DNA of 64,000 nucleotides from an uncultured Draconibacterium sp. (GCF_963676815.1 NZ_OY781365.1:3630501-3694500); one strand, 5' to 3'. Shown: positions 37,265 to 46,497, counted from the stretch's first letter. Made by a program: numbers and translations. Notes: generated from the sequence alone by a model not told the origin.

Positions 37265-37275
37265 TTATAACTGCA

Positions 37276-37383
37276 ATGGAATTATCATTTAATATTAATA
37301 AAGTTTTCCGGCTTCTTCTTTTTATATTTATGGGGACAGTTTTGCATGCCCAAAATAGTCCAAACGTTCGTACAAGACCTTAA
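37276..37383 (+). pseudogene. Signal-peptide stub (35 aa) of a lost secreted gene
   Basis: ATG at 37276 opens MELSFNINKVFRLLLFIFMG, then TVLHAQNSPNVRTRP and a stop at 37381. This is a convincing Sec signal peptide with cleavage after HAQ, but only about a dozen mature residues remain. Deletion leftovers are the simplest reading. Confidence 0.4.
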
Positions 37384-37546
37384 TTTGTTTGTGAATTAGT
37401 CATTATATAGAAAAGTTACAATAAGATATATGGTTTAGGATTCACTAATAAAATGTCAGATGAAACGTGCAATGATTTGGCTTTTCTCAAATACGAAGAT
37501 GACAAAATTGGCGAGTTTCATTTGGCAATTAATAACATCTAGACAT

Positions 37547-38374
37547 ATGAAAATTGCACTGTTTGTAAAAGCATTTTTTTGTACCAGCCTTGGGGCTGCC
37601 CAGGCATCTGATTTCTCCGGGAAAAATGAAAAGCCCCGTGTCATAGTTTTAACAGATATCAGTACCAGTTCTGGTGATCCTGATGATAAACAATCCTTGG
37701 TCAGATTCCTGCTTTATGCAAATGAATTTGAAGTTGAGGGGCTGATAGCTACTTCAGCCTGCAGTAGAAGAAACTCTAATCCAACAGGCGAATCGTCACC
37801 TGATGAAATTTCAGAGCGGGTAGAAGCGTACGGAAAGGTTCTTGGAAATATTCGGCTTCATTCAAACGATTATCTCTCTGAAGAGTATTTGCTTGGTATC
37901 ATTAGAAAAGGGATGTTGACCGGACGCAAACCGGGAAGTTCTTCAAATGCCATTGGATGGCCTGTTGAAGAAGTTATTGGAGAAGGTAAGGATACGGAAG
38001 CTTCAAACCTGATTGTGCAATCACTTCAAAAAAAGGATGATCGTCCGTTATGGATTTGTGTATGCGGTGGACCCATGGATTTGGCTCAGGCTCTATGGAA
38101 TTTGAGAAAAAGTCATTCCTGGGATGAGTTGCAACAAATGCTTTCCCGTTTACGGGTTTATGCTTGGGGACACCAGGAATTGGGCGGTCAGTGGATACGC
38201 GATAAATTCCCCGAACTGTTTTACATTAACTCGACTGGGGGAATTAGTTATAGCATAAATCCATACCTGAACAGTGTAAATTGGCTAAATACCAACATTC
38301 GTAAAAACCATGGGCCACTAGGCGAATTGGATAAGAGTATAATTTTTTCAATGTGTTGTTGTTGTCTTTATTAA
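37547..38374 (+). pseudogene. Sde182/DUF1593 gene truncated at the 3' end (copy 3)
   Basis: Starting from the ATG at 37547, which begins a proper signal peptide (MKIALFVKAFFCTSLGAAQA), the frame gives RVIVLTDISTSSGDPDDKQSLVRFLLYANEFEVEGLIATS, PLWICVCGGPMDLAQALWNL and WIRDKFPELFYINSTGG, the nucleoside-hydrolase-like part. It breaks down after NHGPLGEL-type sequence (KNHGPLGELDKSIIFSMCCCCLY). It keeps about 275 of some 480 residues, losing the end of the first domain and the whole Sde182_C sandwich. An ATG at 37460 is in frame but would hide the signal peptide. It resembles copy 1 more than copy 2. Confidence 0.75.
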
Positions 38375-38836
38375 TCAAAAATCCTAGTTTGGCTCAGAAT
38401 ACTTTACATGATCAGAGCTATCAACTTGGTGTCTTGGGTTCTAATTTTATCAAATTCAATTGTGTGCTAAAGCAAATGAACTACCAATAACGGAAATAAA
38501 GATTTCTGTAAAAGAATAAATTTCATTGCTAATATGATGGAAGGTAATGACATTAAGAATGTCAACGTTAGTTATTTGTTAAATAGAACTCAACATCCAT
38601 ATTTTTACATGTGAACAGTTTATACAATCTCTTATTGTGTAATTTTGAAGGATCTTATTAGAACAACAACAATAAATCAATTCTACCGAATCAGCTTCTT
38701 CAGGGGCATGCTAAGCCCGAATTTCAACTACTATTTTTGATTTACTTTGAGTTAATTTGAACTCATTTTGATAGGTACAGGCCTGTGGAAAGACTTTGAT
38801 ATTCATGCGTTAGCAAGTGATCTTGAGTTTAGTTAG
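38375..38836. other. Intergenic stretch with decayed sequence
   Basis: AT-rich, no frame longer than about 40 codons that looks real. Short translatable stretches such as NMMEGNDIKNVNVSYLLNRT (around 38530-38600) suggest debris of a secreted enzyme. An inverted, imperfect copy of the TCAAAATGA operator core lies at about 38752-38778 on the minus strand. Confidence 0.4.
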
Positions 38837-38886
38837 GGTCAAAATGAATCAAAGATTGTGTTAAATTGGTTTAAAGTGTAATTTTA
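38837..38886 (+). promoter_or_regulatory. 50-bp conserved promoter/operator, copy 1 (before the Nudix regulator)
   Basis: GGTCAAAATGAATC followed by 36 more bp aligns without gaps with 40932-40981, 43 of 50 positions identical. It ends in TAATTTTA, a -7-like box, 20 nt after an ATTG in the -33 position. It lies 18 bp before the regulator start codon, which fits autoregulation. Confidence 0.7.
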
Positions 38887-38903
38887 AAACAGAACTATAA
38901 AAA

Positions 38904-39626
38904 ATGGACAAGTTAAATCCACATATTTCTGTTGATTGTGTTGTTTTTGCCTATGATTATTCTCAATTAAAAGTGTTGTTAATTGAAATTGAAAAGGTTC
39001 AGGAAGTAAATGCAATGCGACATAAACTAAAACTCCCGGGGAGTCTGATTTATGAACGAGAAGATTTCGATTTGTCTGCCAGGAGAATACTTTATGAGTT
39101 AACAGGATTACAGAATATTTACATGCAACAGTTTGGTGTATTTAGTAATCCTGAAAGATTAAATCCTCCCGAAGATCTTGAATGGGCAAGAATAACCACT
39201 CAGAATCAAAGTCTCAGTCGGGTTGTGACAATAGCATATTTTGCCCTTATTCAGTTGAAAGATGTAAATAGAACCGCTCAGACGATTTGGTATCCTGTGG
39301 ATGAGTTACCGGATCTGATTTTCGATCACAATCTTATAATAAGAAGATCATTATGCCATTTACGTGAAGAGATGCGTACGAAATCTCTTTGTTTTGAATT
39401 ATTGCCTAAGAAGTTTACAATCAGGCAGGTTTTTGAAATATACAGGACTATCTTGGGCATAAACATCGATAAAAGTAATTTCAGGAGAAAACTTAAACAC
39501 TTTACTTTTCTTGTGCCACTAATGGAAAAGGAAAAGTGTGTTAGCCATAAACCAGCACAACTTTATCGATTTGACAGAAGATTATATGAAAAATATGAAA
39601 AAGGACGAAAAGAGATAATTTTTTAA
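38904..39626 (+). CDS. Nudix-type transcriptional regulator (NrtR/AraR-like)
   Basis: 240 residues. Residues about 1-140 form a Nudix fold (ISVDCVVFAYDYSQLKVLLIEI, LKLPGSLIYEREDFDLSARRILYELTGLQNIYMQQFGVF), but the Nudix box lacks the catalytic E-E-x-x-E set, as in sugar-sensing regulators. Residues about 160-235 form a winged helix (LLPKKFTIRQVFEIYRTILG...NFRRKLKHFTFLV). In Bacteroides the homologue AraR senses arabinose and binds operators near pentose genes. Here the likely targets are its own promoter and the sugar porter at 41.1 kb, both of which carry the same 50-bp element. The effector sugar is unknown. Confidence 0.85.
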   Translation: MDKLNPHISVDCVVFAYDYSQLKVLLIEIEKVQEVNAMRHKLKLPGSLIYEREDFDLSARRILYELTGLQNIYMQQFGVFSNPERLNPPEDLEWARITTQNQSLSRVVTIAYFALIQLKDVNRTAQTIWYPVDELPDLIFDHNLIIRRSLCHLREEMRTKSLCFELLPKKFTIRQVFEIYRTILGINIDKSNFRRKLKHFTFLVPLMEKEKCVSHKPAQLYRFDRRLYEKYEKGRKEIIF

Positions 39627-39670
39627 GATTTCAATTTTTCTGTTTGAAGAAATGAAACCGTCGACTATAG

Positions 39671-40435
39671 TGTGCATTCGCTGGACACTTTGCACCCCCC
39701 CTTGCCGTAATTATCTGCCCTCCCTCAGACTTTTTTTAACTGACCCCACCTAAGAAGAGAAAAACGTAAAAGAAAACAACACAGTTTTTCCTTAAGTTCA
39801 AAGCACTTTTTATTCGCGCATATTTAATTGATAATGGTTTGATTAGCAGTGACGATAACACTATTAATCATGTCTAAAAATTTAATTATTATGAGCAGAG
39901 TACGAAAAATTATTGAACTCTTCCACGGTTCAACCGGTAAGAAAGCGATTGCAAGAAGGTTAAACCTGCCATTAAATACAGTGCGTAGGTACATCTGGCT
40001 TTTCCTGGCATCAGGGAAAAGCTATGAAGAATTGATGCAGATGAATGACACGGAGTTAGAGCGTATGTTTATCCAAATGGGTAACAGAAAGCAGGTAACC
40101 AAAGAAGAACGTTACCTAAACCTAATCGAATACTTCCCAAAAGTGGAGAAAGAGGTTAAGAAAACAGTGGTTACGCGGTTTATGGTGTGGGAAAAATACA
40201 AAAAGCAGCACCCTGATGGTTATGGCAGGTCCCAATTTAATCGCTACTATGTTATCTGGCACCGGTCTGGGTATCCATCAGCAGTAATTACCCACAAGGC
40301 CGGGGCAAAAATGTATGTCGACTACACCGGTAAGAAACTTTACATCGTAGATCCAGAGAAAAATGATGCTATTGAGCTGGAAGTATTTGTAGCGATTCTT
40401 GGAGCAAGCCAACTAATTTACTGTGAGGCAAATTC
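39671..40435 (+). mobile_element. Truncated IS21-family insertion element
   Basis: The left end begins with a TGTGCATTCG...GACACTTTGCACCCCCC type terminus at 39671, typical of IS21 relatives. It is followed by the istA start and then lost at about 40435. No istB and no matching right terminus are visible, so it is a dead fragment that inserted between the regulator and the porter. Confidence 0.75.
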
Positions 40436-40511
40436 CAGTCAACGGCTATCTCGGCGTGAAAGTTTTCCAGCTCCGAAGTCCGACTTTTCAAGCGAGCCAT
40501 TTCGTGATTAA
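39870..40511 (+). pseudogene. IS21 transposase IstA, C-terminally truncated
   Basis: N-terminal HTH (IELFHGSTGKKAIARRLNLPLNTVRRYIW), then MVWEKYKKQHPDGYGRSQFNRYYVIW and the first catalytic Asp in KMYVDYTGKKLYIVD, reaching GASQLIYCEA. Beyond about 40435 the frame is unrelated sequence up to the stop at 40511. About 185 of some 500 residues remain and the rest of the DDE domain is absent. Start chosen at ATG 39870; ATG 39891 is also possible. Confidence 0.82.
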
Positions 40512-40931
40512 ACTCGTCACTGGTTTCCTGCATCTGCTGTACAAAATATTGGTCATCTTCGTTTTTTCTCCTTTCTTTTTTTAATGTACTGAAGCAATTC
40601 ACAAGCGGTTGGATGATTGTGGAATGAATTGTGTGAAATCAGCTTATTTCGAGGATTTTACCCATTTGTGCGTGATTATGTATTCAGCTCCGGCAGCGTC
40701 TTAACCATTTTAGTCCTGAAAGATGAATATAATTCAAATAATCCTTGCAGACTATGCTTTACTAAATAAAACGACGTGCTGCCCAATGAATTTTTCCCAA
40801 ACTTAATTATTGACGAATATTTCTTTTCATTCAGAATTTACTTAGGGTATTTGGAGACTGTTTAATTACGCTTTTTACTTTCCAAAACTCTTGCCTATCA
40901 GTTATTCCCAATAGTTCTTTTTTTTGCTAAA
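40436..40931. other. Debris between the IS21 fragment and the porter promoter
   Basis: On the minus strand 40602 to about 40440 reads as a coiled-coil-like fragment (YFVQQMQETSDEFNHEMARLKSRTSELENF), probably the end of another mobile-element or structural gene; family not recognised. The remainder to 40931 shows nothing convincing. Confidence 0.35.
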
Positions 40932-40981
40932 GGTCAAAATGAATCGAAGTTTGTGTTGAATTTGATCAAAGTCTAATTTTA
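40932..40981 (+). promoter_or_regulatory. 50-bp conserved promoter/operator, copy 2 (before the sugar porter)
   Basis: Gap-free match to 38837-38886 (43/50). It contains TTTG at a -33 position, a 20-nt spacer and TAATTTTA as -7-like box, about 110 bp before the porter start. The most conserved parts are GGTCAAAATGAATC and the -7 side, so it may combine operator and promoter. Confidence 0.7.
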
Positions 40982-41093
40982 TGTCATTAGTTGTGAGTGA
41001 ATGAGTTAGTGTGGTGTGTGTTTCCGCCCTGCTGGATTCATTTAAAATAATTTTTAACAAAAAAAACTAATAAGAGCTAAACTATTTTTAGAT

Positions 41094-42485
41094 ATGAACG
41101 AAAAACCTACAATATATTTAACGAGTATAACCTTAGTTGCAACACTTGGTGGATTACTTTTTGGTTATGGTACTGCGGTAATTTCAGGTGCTGAAAAATC
41201 CATTAATAATTATCTGGTTCAGGGCTTGGGCCTAAACTCCTGGATACATGGGGCAACAGTTTCAAGTGCGTTAGTTGGATGTATTATTGGTGGGGCCGTT
41301 TCAGGGATTTTTGCTTCCCAAATAGGTCGCAAAAAATCGTTAATGATTGCTGCATTATTATTTTTTATCTCGGCGTTGGGTTCCGGGCATCCTGAATTCC
41401 TCTTTTTTGAAAAGGGCAAGGCTACTTTGGGACTATTATACATGTTTAACTTCTACCGTATTATTGGCGGAATTGGAGTAGGGATGGCATCGGCATTGGT
41501 ACCTATGTATATTGGCGAGATTGCACCTGCAGAACTTCGTGGGCGACTGGTATCATTAAATCAGTTTGCGATTGTGTTCGGAATGTTGGTGGTATATTTT
41601 GTAAACTGGGGAATTATCAATGATCAATCTTTGGAATGGGTGAATGCCATCGGATGGAGGCGCATGTTTCTTTCCGAAGCCATACCAGCTGGCCTGTTTG
41701 GTCTATTATTATTTTTAGTACCTAAGTCACCCCGATACCTCGCCTTAAATAATAATGATGAAAAGGCGCTCTCGATTCTTACAAAAATTAACGGTAAAAA
41801 CGAAGCAAATAAAATTCTAAAAGAGATTAAAGGAACAATCGAGCATCATTCCGGTAAATTATTTTCATATGGGAAGTTGGTAATTCTGGTAGGGGTGTTG
41901 CTGTCTGTATTTCAGCAGCTTGTGGGTATTAATGTGGCACTTTACTATGCACCGCGCATATTTGAAAGCATGGGAGCGGCAAAAGATGCCTCAATGTTGC
42001 AGACCATAGTGATGGGGCTAATAAACGTAATTTTTACGGTAATTGCAATACTGACAGTTGACAGGTGGGGGCGAAAGCCTTTGCTGATGGTTGGTTCCAT
42101 TGGTATGGCCATAGGGATGTTTGCTATTGCAGCCTTATCTTATTCCGAAATAATAGGTATAAGTACACTGGCTTTTATAATTCTTTACACTGCTTCTTTT
42201 ATGATGTCGTGGGGGCCAGTTTGCTGGGTTTTGATTTCTGAAATTTACCCCAATAAAATTCGTGGTCGTGCAGTGGCCATTGCCGTTATGGCACAATGGG
42301 GAGCAAATTATTTCATTTCCTCAACCTATCCGGCAATGATGGAATTTAGCGGAGCAGCGACCTACAGCTTCTACGGAATAATGAGTGTCCTCTCTTTCTT
42401 GTTTGTATGGAAGTTGGTACCCGAAACCAAAAACCGTTCTCTCGAGGAAATGGAAGAATTGTGGATAACCCAAAAATCAAAATAA
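41094..42485 (+). CDS. MFS sugar porter, XylE-like sugar:proton symporter
   Basis: 463 residues with 12 predicted membrane segments. Sugar-porter signatures are all present: GGLLFGYGTAVISGAEK near the N-terminus, RIIGGIGVGMASALVPMYIGE, ELRGRLVSLNQ, the QQLVGINVALYYAPR block in segment 7, DRWGRKPLL, and the terminal VPETKNRSLEEME. It moves a monosaccharide through the inner membrane. Followed by an isomerase, a kinase and a dehydrogenase on the same strand, it feeds cassette A. The particular sugar (xylose, arabinose or another pentose/hexose) cannot be fixed. Confidence 0.9.
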   Translation: MNEKPTIYLTSITLVATLGGLLFGYGTAVISGAEKSINNYLVQGLGLNSWIHGATVSSALVGCIIGGAVSGIFASQIGRKKSLMIAALLFFISALGSGHPEFLFFEKGKATLGLLYMFNFYRIIGGIGVGMASALVPMYIGEIAPAELRGRLVSLNQFAIVFGMLVVYFVNWGIINDQSLEWVNAIGWRRMFLSEAIPAGLFGLLLFLVPKSPRYLALNNNDEKALSILTKINGKNEANKILKEIKGTIEHHSGKLFSYGKLVILVGVLLSVFQQLVGINVALYYAPRIFESMGAAKDASMLQTIVMGLINVIFTVIAILTVDRWGRKPLLMVGSIGMAIGMFAIAALSYSEIIGISTLAFIILYTASFMMSWGPVCWVLISEIYPNKIRGRAVAIAVMAQWGANYFISSTYPAMMEFSGAATYSFYGIMSVLSFLFVWKLVPETKNRSLEEMEELWITQKSK

Positions 42486-42576
42486 GCCAATATATCAGTG
42501 AGTATTCAATTTTTTGAATTAGACAAATAAAATCAAAGAATTAAAAATCAAATTTTTAACATTCAAATTAATAATT

Positions 42577-43611
42577 ATGGCAGGAACATTTAAGTTTACA
42601 TTCGGTCCATGGAACATTCATGAAGGAGCCGATCCTTTTGGCCCAACGGTAAGAGACAGTATTTCATTTGGTAAAAAACTTGCAGAGTTTAAGAAACTAG
42701 GTTTTGAAGGCGTTCAGTTTCATGATGATGATGCAGTGCCTGATATGAACGAACTTTCTCCCCTGCAAATAATCGGCAAAGCAAAGGAATTGAAAAAAGT
42801 GTTGGATGACAACGGATTAGTTGCAGAGTTTGTCGCTCCACGCCTCTGGGAAGATCCTAGAACGATTGATGGGGGTTACACTTCAAACGATCCAGCATGT
42901 AGACAATTTGCTTTAGATAGAAGCAAACGTACTATAGACATTGCTAATGCATTGGGAACTGATCTTATTGTACTTTGGCTGGCACGTGAAGGTACATATA
43001 TCCGAGAAGCTAAAGACAGTAAAGTAGCTACAGAAAGAATCGTTGAAGCTATCAATGTAATGCAAGCCTACGATACAAAAGCAAGAATTTGTATTGAGCC
43101 AAAACCAAATGAGCCAATGGATCACAGTTATATTCCAACAACAGGTCATGCCATTGCGCTCTCATTACTTTGTGATGATCCAAAAAGAGTAGGGGTTAAT
43201 ATTGAAAGCGCACATGCTGTATTAGCTGGTCTGGATCCTTCAGACGAAATGGGTTATGCTTTGGCTTTCGATAAACTATGGACTGTTCACCTTAACGATC
43301 AGAACGGATTAAAATTTGACCAGGATAAAACATTCGGCTCTGTTGATCTTCGTCGTGCTTTTAACCAGGTTCGAATTCTTGACAAACACAATTACGGTCA
43401 AAATGGTGAATTTGTAGGCCTTGATGTAAAGGCAATGCGATCACAAAAAGATGACGTAGCTACAAAACATTTGTCAAACAGTAAGGTAATTTTCATGAAA
43501 CTACTGGAAATCTCTCGCAGTATTGACGAATCATTTATAAAAAAATGCAGGCAGGAAAGAGATTATGAAGAACTTGATCTCTATATCATGAAATCCTTGC
43601 TTGGATCATAG
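42577..43611 (+). CDS. Xylose-isomerase-like TIM-barrel sugar isomerase
   Basis: 344 residues. Strong similarity in pattern to class I (actinomycete-type) xylose isomerases: KFTFGPWNIHEGADPFGPTVR, EGVQFHDDDAVPD, CIEPKPNEPMDHSYIPTTGHA, HLNDQNGLKFDQDKTFGSVDLRRAF. It is about 45 residues shorter than those enzymes, and the usual metal-site GVNPEVGHE reads GVNIESAHA, so sugar specificity may differ from xylose. Metal ligands appear largely kept. The tail ELDLYIMKSLLGS is duplicated at the end of the GH2 pseudogene at 51.1 kb. It probably converts the imported aldose to a ketose for the downstream PfkB kinase. Confidence 0.82.
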   Translation: MAGTFKFTFGPWNIHEGADPFGPTVRDSISFGKKLAEFKKLGFEGVQFHDDDAVPDMNELSPLQIIGKAKELKKVLDDNGLVAEFVAPRLWEDPRTIDGGYTSNDPACRQFALDRSKRTIDIANALGTDLIVLWLAREGTYIREAKDSKVATERIVEAINVMQAYDTKARICIEPKPNEPMDHSYIPTTGHAIALSLLCDDPKRVGVNIESAHAVLAGLDPSDEMGYALAFDKLWTVHLNDQNGLKFDQDKTFGSVDLRRAFNQVRILDKHNYGQNGEFVGLDVKAMRSQKDDVATKHLSNSKVIFMKLLEISRSIDESFIKKCRQERDYEELDLYIMKSLLGS

Positions 43612-43639
43612 TTCGAAATTGTTCTTCTAAATCTTTACT

Positions 43640-43669
43640 ATTCAGGCAGAGTATTCACTCTGTCTGAAT
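43640..43669 (+). other. Intercistronic hairpin, conserved copy 1
   Basis: 13-bp stem with a 4-nt loop (ATTCAGGCAGAGT / ACTCTGTCTGAAT, one G:U) between the isomerase and kinase genes. There is no T tract, so more likely an mRNA-stabilising or processing element than a terminator. A covarying relic copy lies at 51136-51165. Confidence 0.65.
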
Positions 43670-43691
43670 ACAGATTAATATTTCAACTTAT

Positions 43692-44906
43692 ATGGAAAAA
43701 AAGATAATCGTGTCCGGAGTAGGATGCTGTTTGGTAGACCTATTGTATAATAACATCAATTTTCAAAGTGAGGAAATTCAACCTTTCCTATCTAAAAGTA
43801 GTGGGGATGGTGGATTAAGTCCAGGTAAACTTGTTTTATTGGAAGACTTTGAACGTTTTTGTAATAACAATTTACATGATTTTTTCAATGTTATTTTACA
43901 CGGTCATGAGGCTAATAAAATCAATATTGGTGGTCCATCAATTGTTTCACTTATCCATGCTGCTCAGATTACCCAGAATCAAAATTGTGAAATAAGATTT
44001 TATGGCCGGGCAGGAATAGATGAAAATGGGGAATACTTGCAGAAACAACTTGCCCCACTGCCTGTAAAACTTCAAGATTTCAAATTAATTGACAATCGTA
44101 CACCATCAACTATTGTCTTATCGGATCCTAATTATGATAATGGACAAGGTGAGAGGATGTTTATTAACGCAATTGGAGCAGCATGGGAAATGCATGCGAA
44201 AGACTTAGATGAAGATTTTTTTAATTCTGAAGTTGTTGTTTTTGGTGGTACTGCAATAGTTCCAGGTATTCATGATAAGCTTCCATCTCTTTTGAAAAAA
44301 GCCAAAGAGAATGGCTGCTTAACCATTATCAATACAGTTTATGATTTTATAAATGAAAAGAAAAATCCCAATCAAAAATGGACGCTGGGTGAAACCGACT
44401 ATACTTATGCTTTTACCGATATTCTGATTACTGATGCAGAAGAAGCATTACGGTTAAGTGGATGTGAGTCTGTGGAGGCAGCTTTTGATTTTTTTATTAA
44501 AACAAAAGTAGAAAGCGTAATAATTACAAATGGGTCAAAAGACATTCACCTCTTTTCTAATGGAGAAGTTTTTAACGTAAAGGGGAAGTTTGTGTTGCCT
44601 ATTTCAGAGCTTATAAAGCAAGAGCTTAAAATTTCTAAAAGTGGTGACACAACGGGGTGCGGCGACAATTTCGCGGGTGGATTAATAGGATCTGTAGTAA
44701 ATCAATTGAGCCTGGGGATTTCAAAACCTGACCTCTTTGAGGCGTTGGCATGGGCTGTGGTATCTGGTGGTTTTGCTTGCTTTTATATGGGTGGAACTTA
44801 TTTTGAAGAGAAACCAATGGAGAAACAGAGAAAGATAATACCCTATTATAAAGCCTATATAAAGCAATTAGCAAACATAATACAAACTAAAGAAGTTGCA
44901 AGATGA
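43692..44906 (+). CDS. PfkB-family carbohydrate kinase
   Basis: 404 residues. PfkB fold with the glycine-rich INIGGPSIVSLIHAAQ, RFYGRAGIDENGEYL near the lid, FTDILITDAEEALRL, and the signature 2 block KSGDTTGCGDNFAGGLIGSV carrying the catalytic Asp. It phosphorylates a ketose or related sugar with ATP. Slightly longer than common members (about 320), with an insert around residues 30-65. Its stop codon overlaps the start of the next gene (ATGA), so kinase and dehydrogenase are translationally coupled. A relic of its 5' end lies at 51189-51275. Confidence 0.85.
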   Translation: MEKKIIVSGVGCCLVDLLYNNINFQSEEIQPFLSKSSGDGGLSPGKLVLLEDFERFCNNNLHDFFNVILHGHEANKINIGGPSIVSLIHAAQITQNQNCEIRFYGRAGIDENGEYLQKQLAPLPVKLQDFKLIDNRTPSTIVLSDPNYDNGQGERMFINAIGAAWEMHAKDLDEDFFNSEVVVFGGTAIVPGIHDKLPSLLKKAKENGCLTIINTVYDFINEKKNPNQKWTLGETDYTYAFTDILITDAEEALRLSGCESVEAAFDFFIKTKVESVIITNGSKDIHLFSNGEVFNVKGKFVLPISELIKQELKISKSGDTTGCGDNFAGGLIGSVVNQLSLGISKPDLFEALAWAVVSGGFACFYMGGTYFEEKPMEKQRKIIPYYKAYIKQLANIIQTKEVAR

Positions 44907-46147
44907 AGAAGCTAGTATTATTTGGAGCAGGAAAAATCGGCAGGTCGTTTGTCGGACAACTTTTTGCGCAGTCGGGGTATGAAGTTGTTTTCATTGATAT
45001 TGATGAAATGGTAATAACAGAATTGAATGCCAAAAGGCAATATAAGGTTGTAATAAAAAGTAATTCTCCGGATCAGGTCTTACTGGTAAAAAATGTTCGT
45101 GGTGTTTTAGGAACGCAAAAAGATAAGGTTGTGTCGGAATTAGTTTCGTGCGATTTAGCTGCTGTTTCTGTAGGACAAAGAGGGTTAATGGCTATTATTC
45201 CAGTTTTAGCACGAGCTATAACTGAACGGAAAAGAATAGCAGGAAATCCACTGGACATAATAATCGCAGAAAATATGCGAAATGCCGATGAATTTATTTT
45301 TAATGAATTGTCTCAAAATGTTGAAAATGATTTCCCACTTAAGGATTGGGTAGGGCTGGTTGAAACAAGCATTGGCAAAATGGTACCTATAATGCCTGAT
45401 GAAGAGGTGCAAAGAGATCCACTTTTGGTTTATGCCGAACCTTACAACACCTTAATTCTGGATAAAAAGGCATTCAAAAATCCTATTCCAGAGGTTGAAG
45501 GGGTGGCTCCAAAGGATAATATTAAAGCCTGGGTCGATCGTAAATCTTATATCCATAATTTTGGACATGCTGCTACTGCTTATGCCGGACACCTCGCTTC
45601 TACAGATGCGGTTTATCTTTCCGAAGTACTAGAAAGTAAGGCTGTAAAAAAGTTTGTAAGAAGTGCTATGTTGCAAAGTGCCAATATCCTTGTGCAAAAA
45701 TATCGGGGGGAATTTACTATTGAAGATCTTACCCTGCACATAGACGACCTTCTTCATCGTTTCAGTAACAGAGCACTCCGTGATACAGTATTTCGGGTTG
45801 GTTGTGACTTGCAGCGTAAATTACACCGTAACGACAGAGTCCTGAGCCCTTTATTAGATGGGATAAGAATGAACTTACCGGAAAACAAAATCATGCAAGT
45901 ATTTGCATATGGTCTTTGTTTTGGACAAAAAGATGAAAACGGAAATCGAATAGCTGGCGATAAACATTTTTCCAAAATGCTGTATACTAAAGGGCTCCCA
46001 TGGGTGCTAACTAATATATGTGGATTGAAACGAGATGAAGATACTCAATATATTCAGCGGATACTCGCTGCACAATGGAGTCTCTCACCGTTGAAACTTA
46101 CACTTGGTAACCGATTCGCAAAGAATAATAGATTTCAACATGCTTAG
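44903..46147 (+). CDS. MtlD-like polyol(-phosphate) dehydrogenase, copy A
   Basis: 414 residues of the mannitol dehydrogenase family, closest in style to mannitol-1-phosphate 5-dehydrogenase: Rossmann start KKLVLFGAGKIGRSFVGQLFAQ, IAENMRNADEFI, GLVETSIGKMVPIMP, and the catalytic-domain block VDRKSYIHNFGHAATAYAGHLA with the Lys and His of the family. It probably interconverts a keto-sugar (phosphate) and a polyol with NAD(P). A paralogue is at 57.5 kb; the middle third of the two genes is nearly identical at DNA level while the C-terminal third has diverged. Confidence 0.85.
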   Translation: MKKLVLFGAGKIGRSFVGQLFAQSGYEVVFIDIDEMVITELNAKRQYKVVIKSNSPDQVLLVKNVRGVLGTQKDKVVSELVSCDLAAVSVGQRGLMAIIPVLARAITERKRIAGNPLDIIIAENMRNADEFIFNELSQNVENDFPLKDWVGLVETSIGKMVPIMPDEEVQRDPLLVYAEPYNTLILDKKAFKNPIPEVEGVAPKDNIKAWVDRKSYIHNFGHAATAYAGHLASTDAVYLSEVLESKAVKKFVRSAMLQSANILVQKYRGEFTIEDLTLHIDDLLHRFSNRALRDTVFRVGCDLQRKLHRNDRVLSPLLDGIRMNLPENKIMQVFAYGLCFGQKDENGNRIAGDKHFSKMLYTKGLPWVLTNICGLKRDEDTQYIQRILAAQWSLSPLKLTLGNRFAKNNRFQHA

Positions 46148-46231
46148 GCTTAATTGTAGTGAAAGTGACGCTTCATCTAAATCAGATAGTGGCATTTTAA
46201 AAAATGACTTTAATGAAATTGGAAGTTTAAG

Positions 46232-46497
46232 AACCTGGAGTATTAGATGTAACAGTCTGGAGACAAAAAGATTCTATGATAGTACACCTAGTAAATTTGA
46301 CTAATCCGATGATGATGAAAGGTCCTTTTTGGGAAATATTTCCTATAGACACTAATGTGAATATAAAAATTCCTGATAATAAGAAAGTAACAGGAGTAAG
46401 TTTGCTGATGAGTGATTCTAAGCCATCTTTTGAGAATAAAGGAGGAATGATTACAATTCATGTGCCGCAAATAATGGATCACGAAATGTTGCTTTAG
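46232..46497 (+). pseudogene. C-terminal remnant of a GHL6-type hypothetical glycosyl hydrolase
   Basis: The open frame after a stop at about 46229 reads EPGVLDVTVWRQKDSMIVHL, VNLTNPMMMKGPFWEIFPID and VPQIMDHEMLL, then stop. VHLVNLTNPMMMKGP and the DHE ending are the hallmark of the C-terminus of GHL6-like (PF14871-type) proteins, which are normally some 600-700 residues. Only about 88 residues remain, with no upstream match. Confidence 0.6.

Noticed and set aside
37460..37546. N-terminal extension of the third DUF1593 gene from ATG 37460
   Set aside because: It would bury a good signal peptide that begins at ATG 37547; the extension has no counterpart in the other two copies.
40369..40602. 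Minus-strand 77-codon frame
   Set aside because: Its end runs into the IS21 fragment in antisense; only the first two-thirds may be a real remnant, so it is noted as debris rather than a gene.
46104..46304. 66-codon plus-strand frame spanning the end of dehydrogenase A
   Set aside because: Starts inside the dehydrogenase gene in another frame and is followed by the better-supported GHL6 remnant frame.
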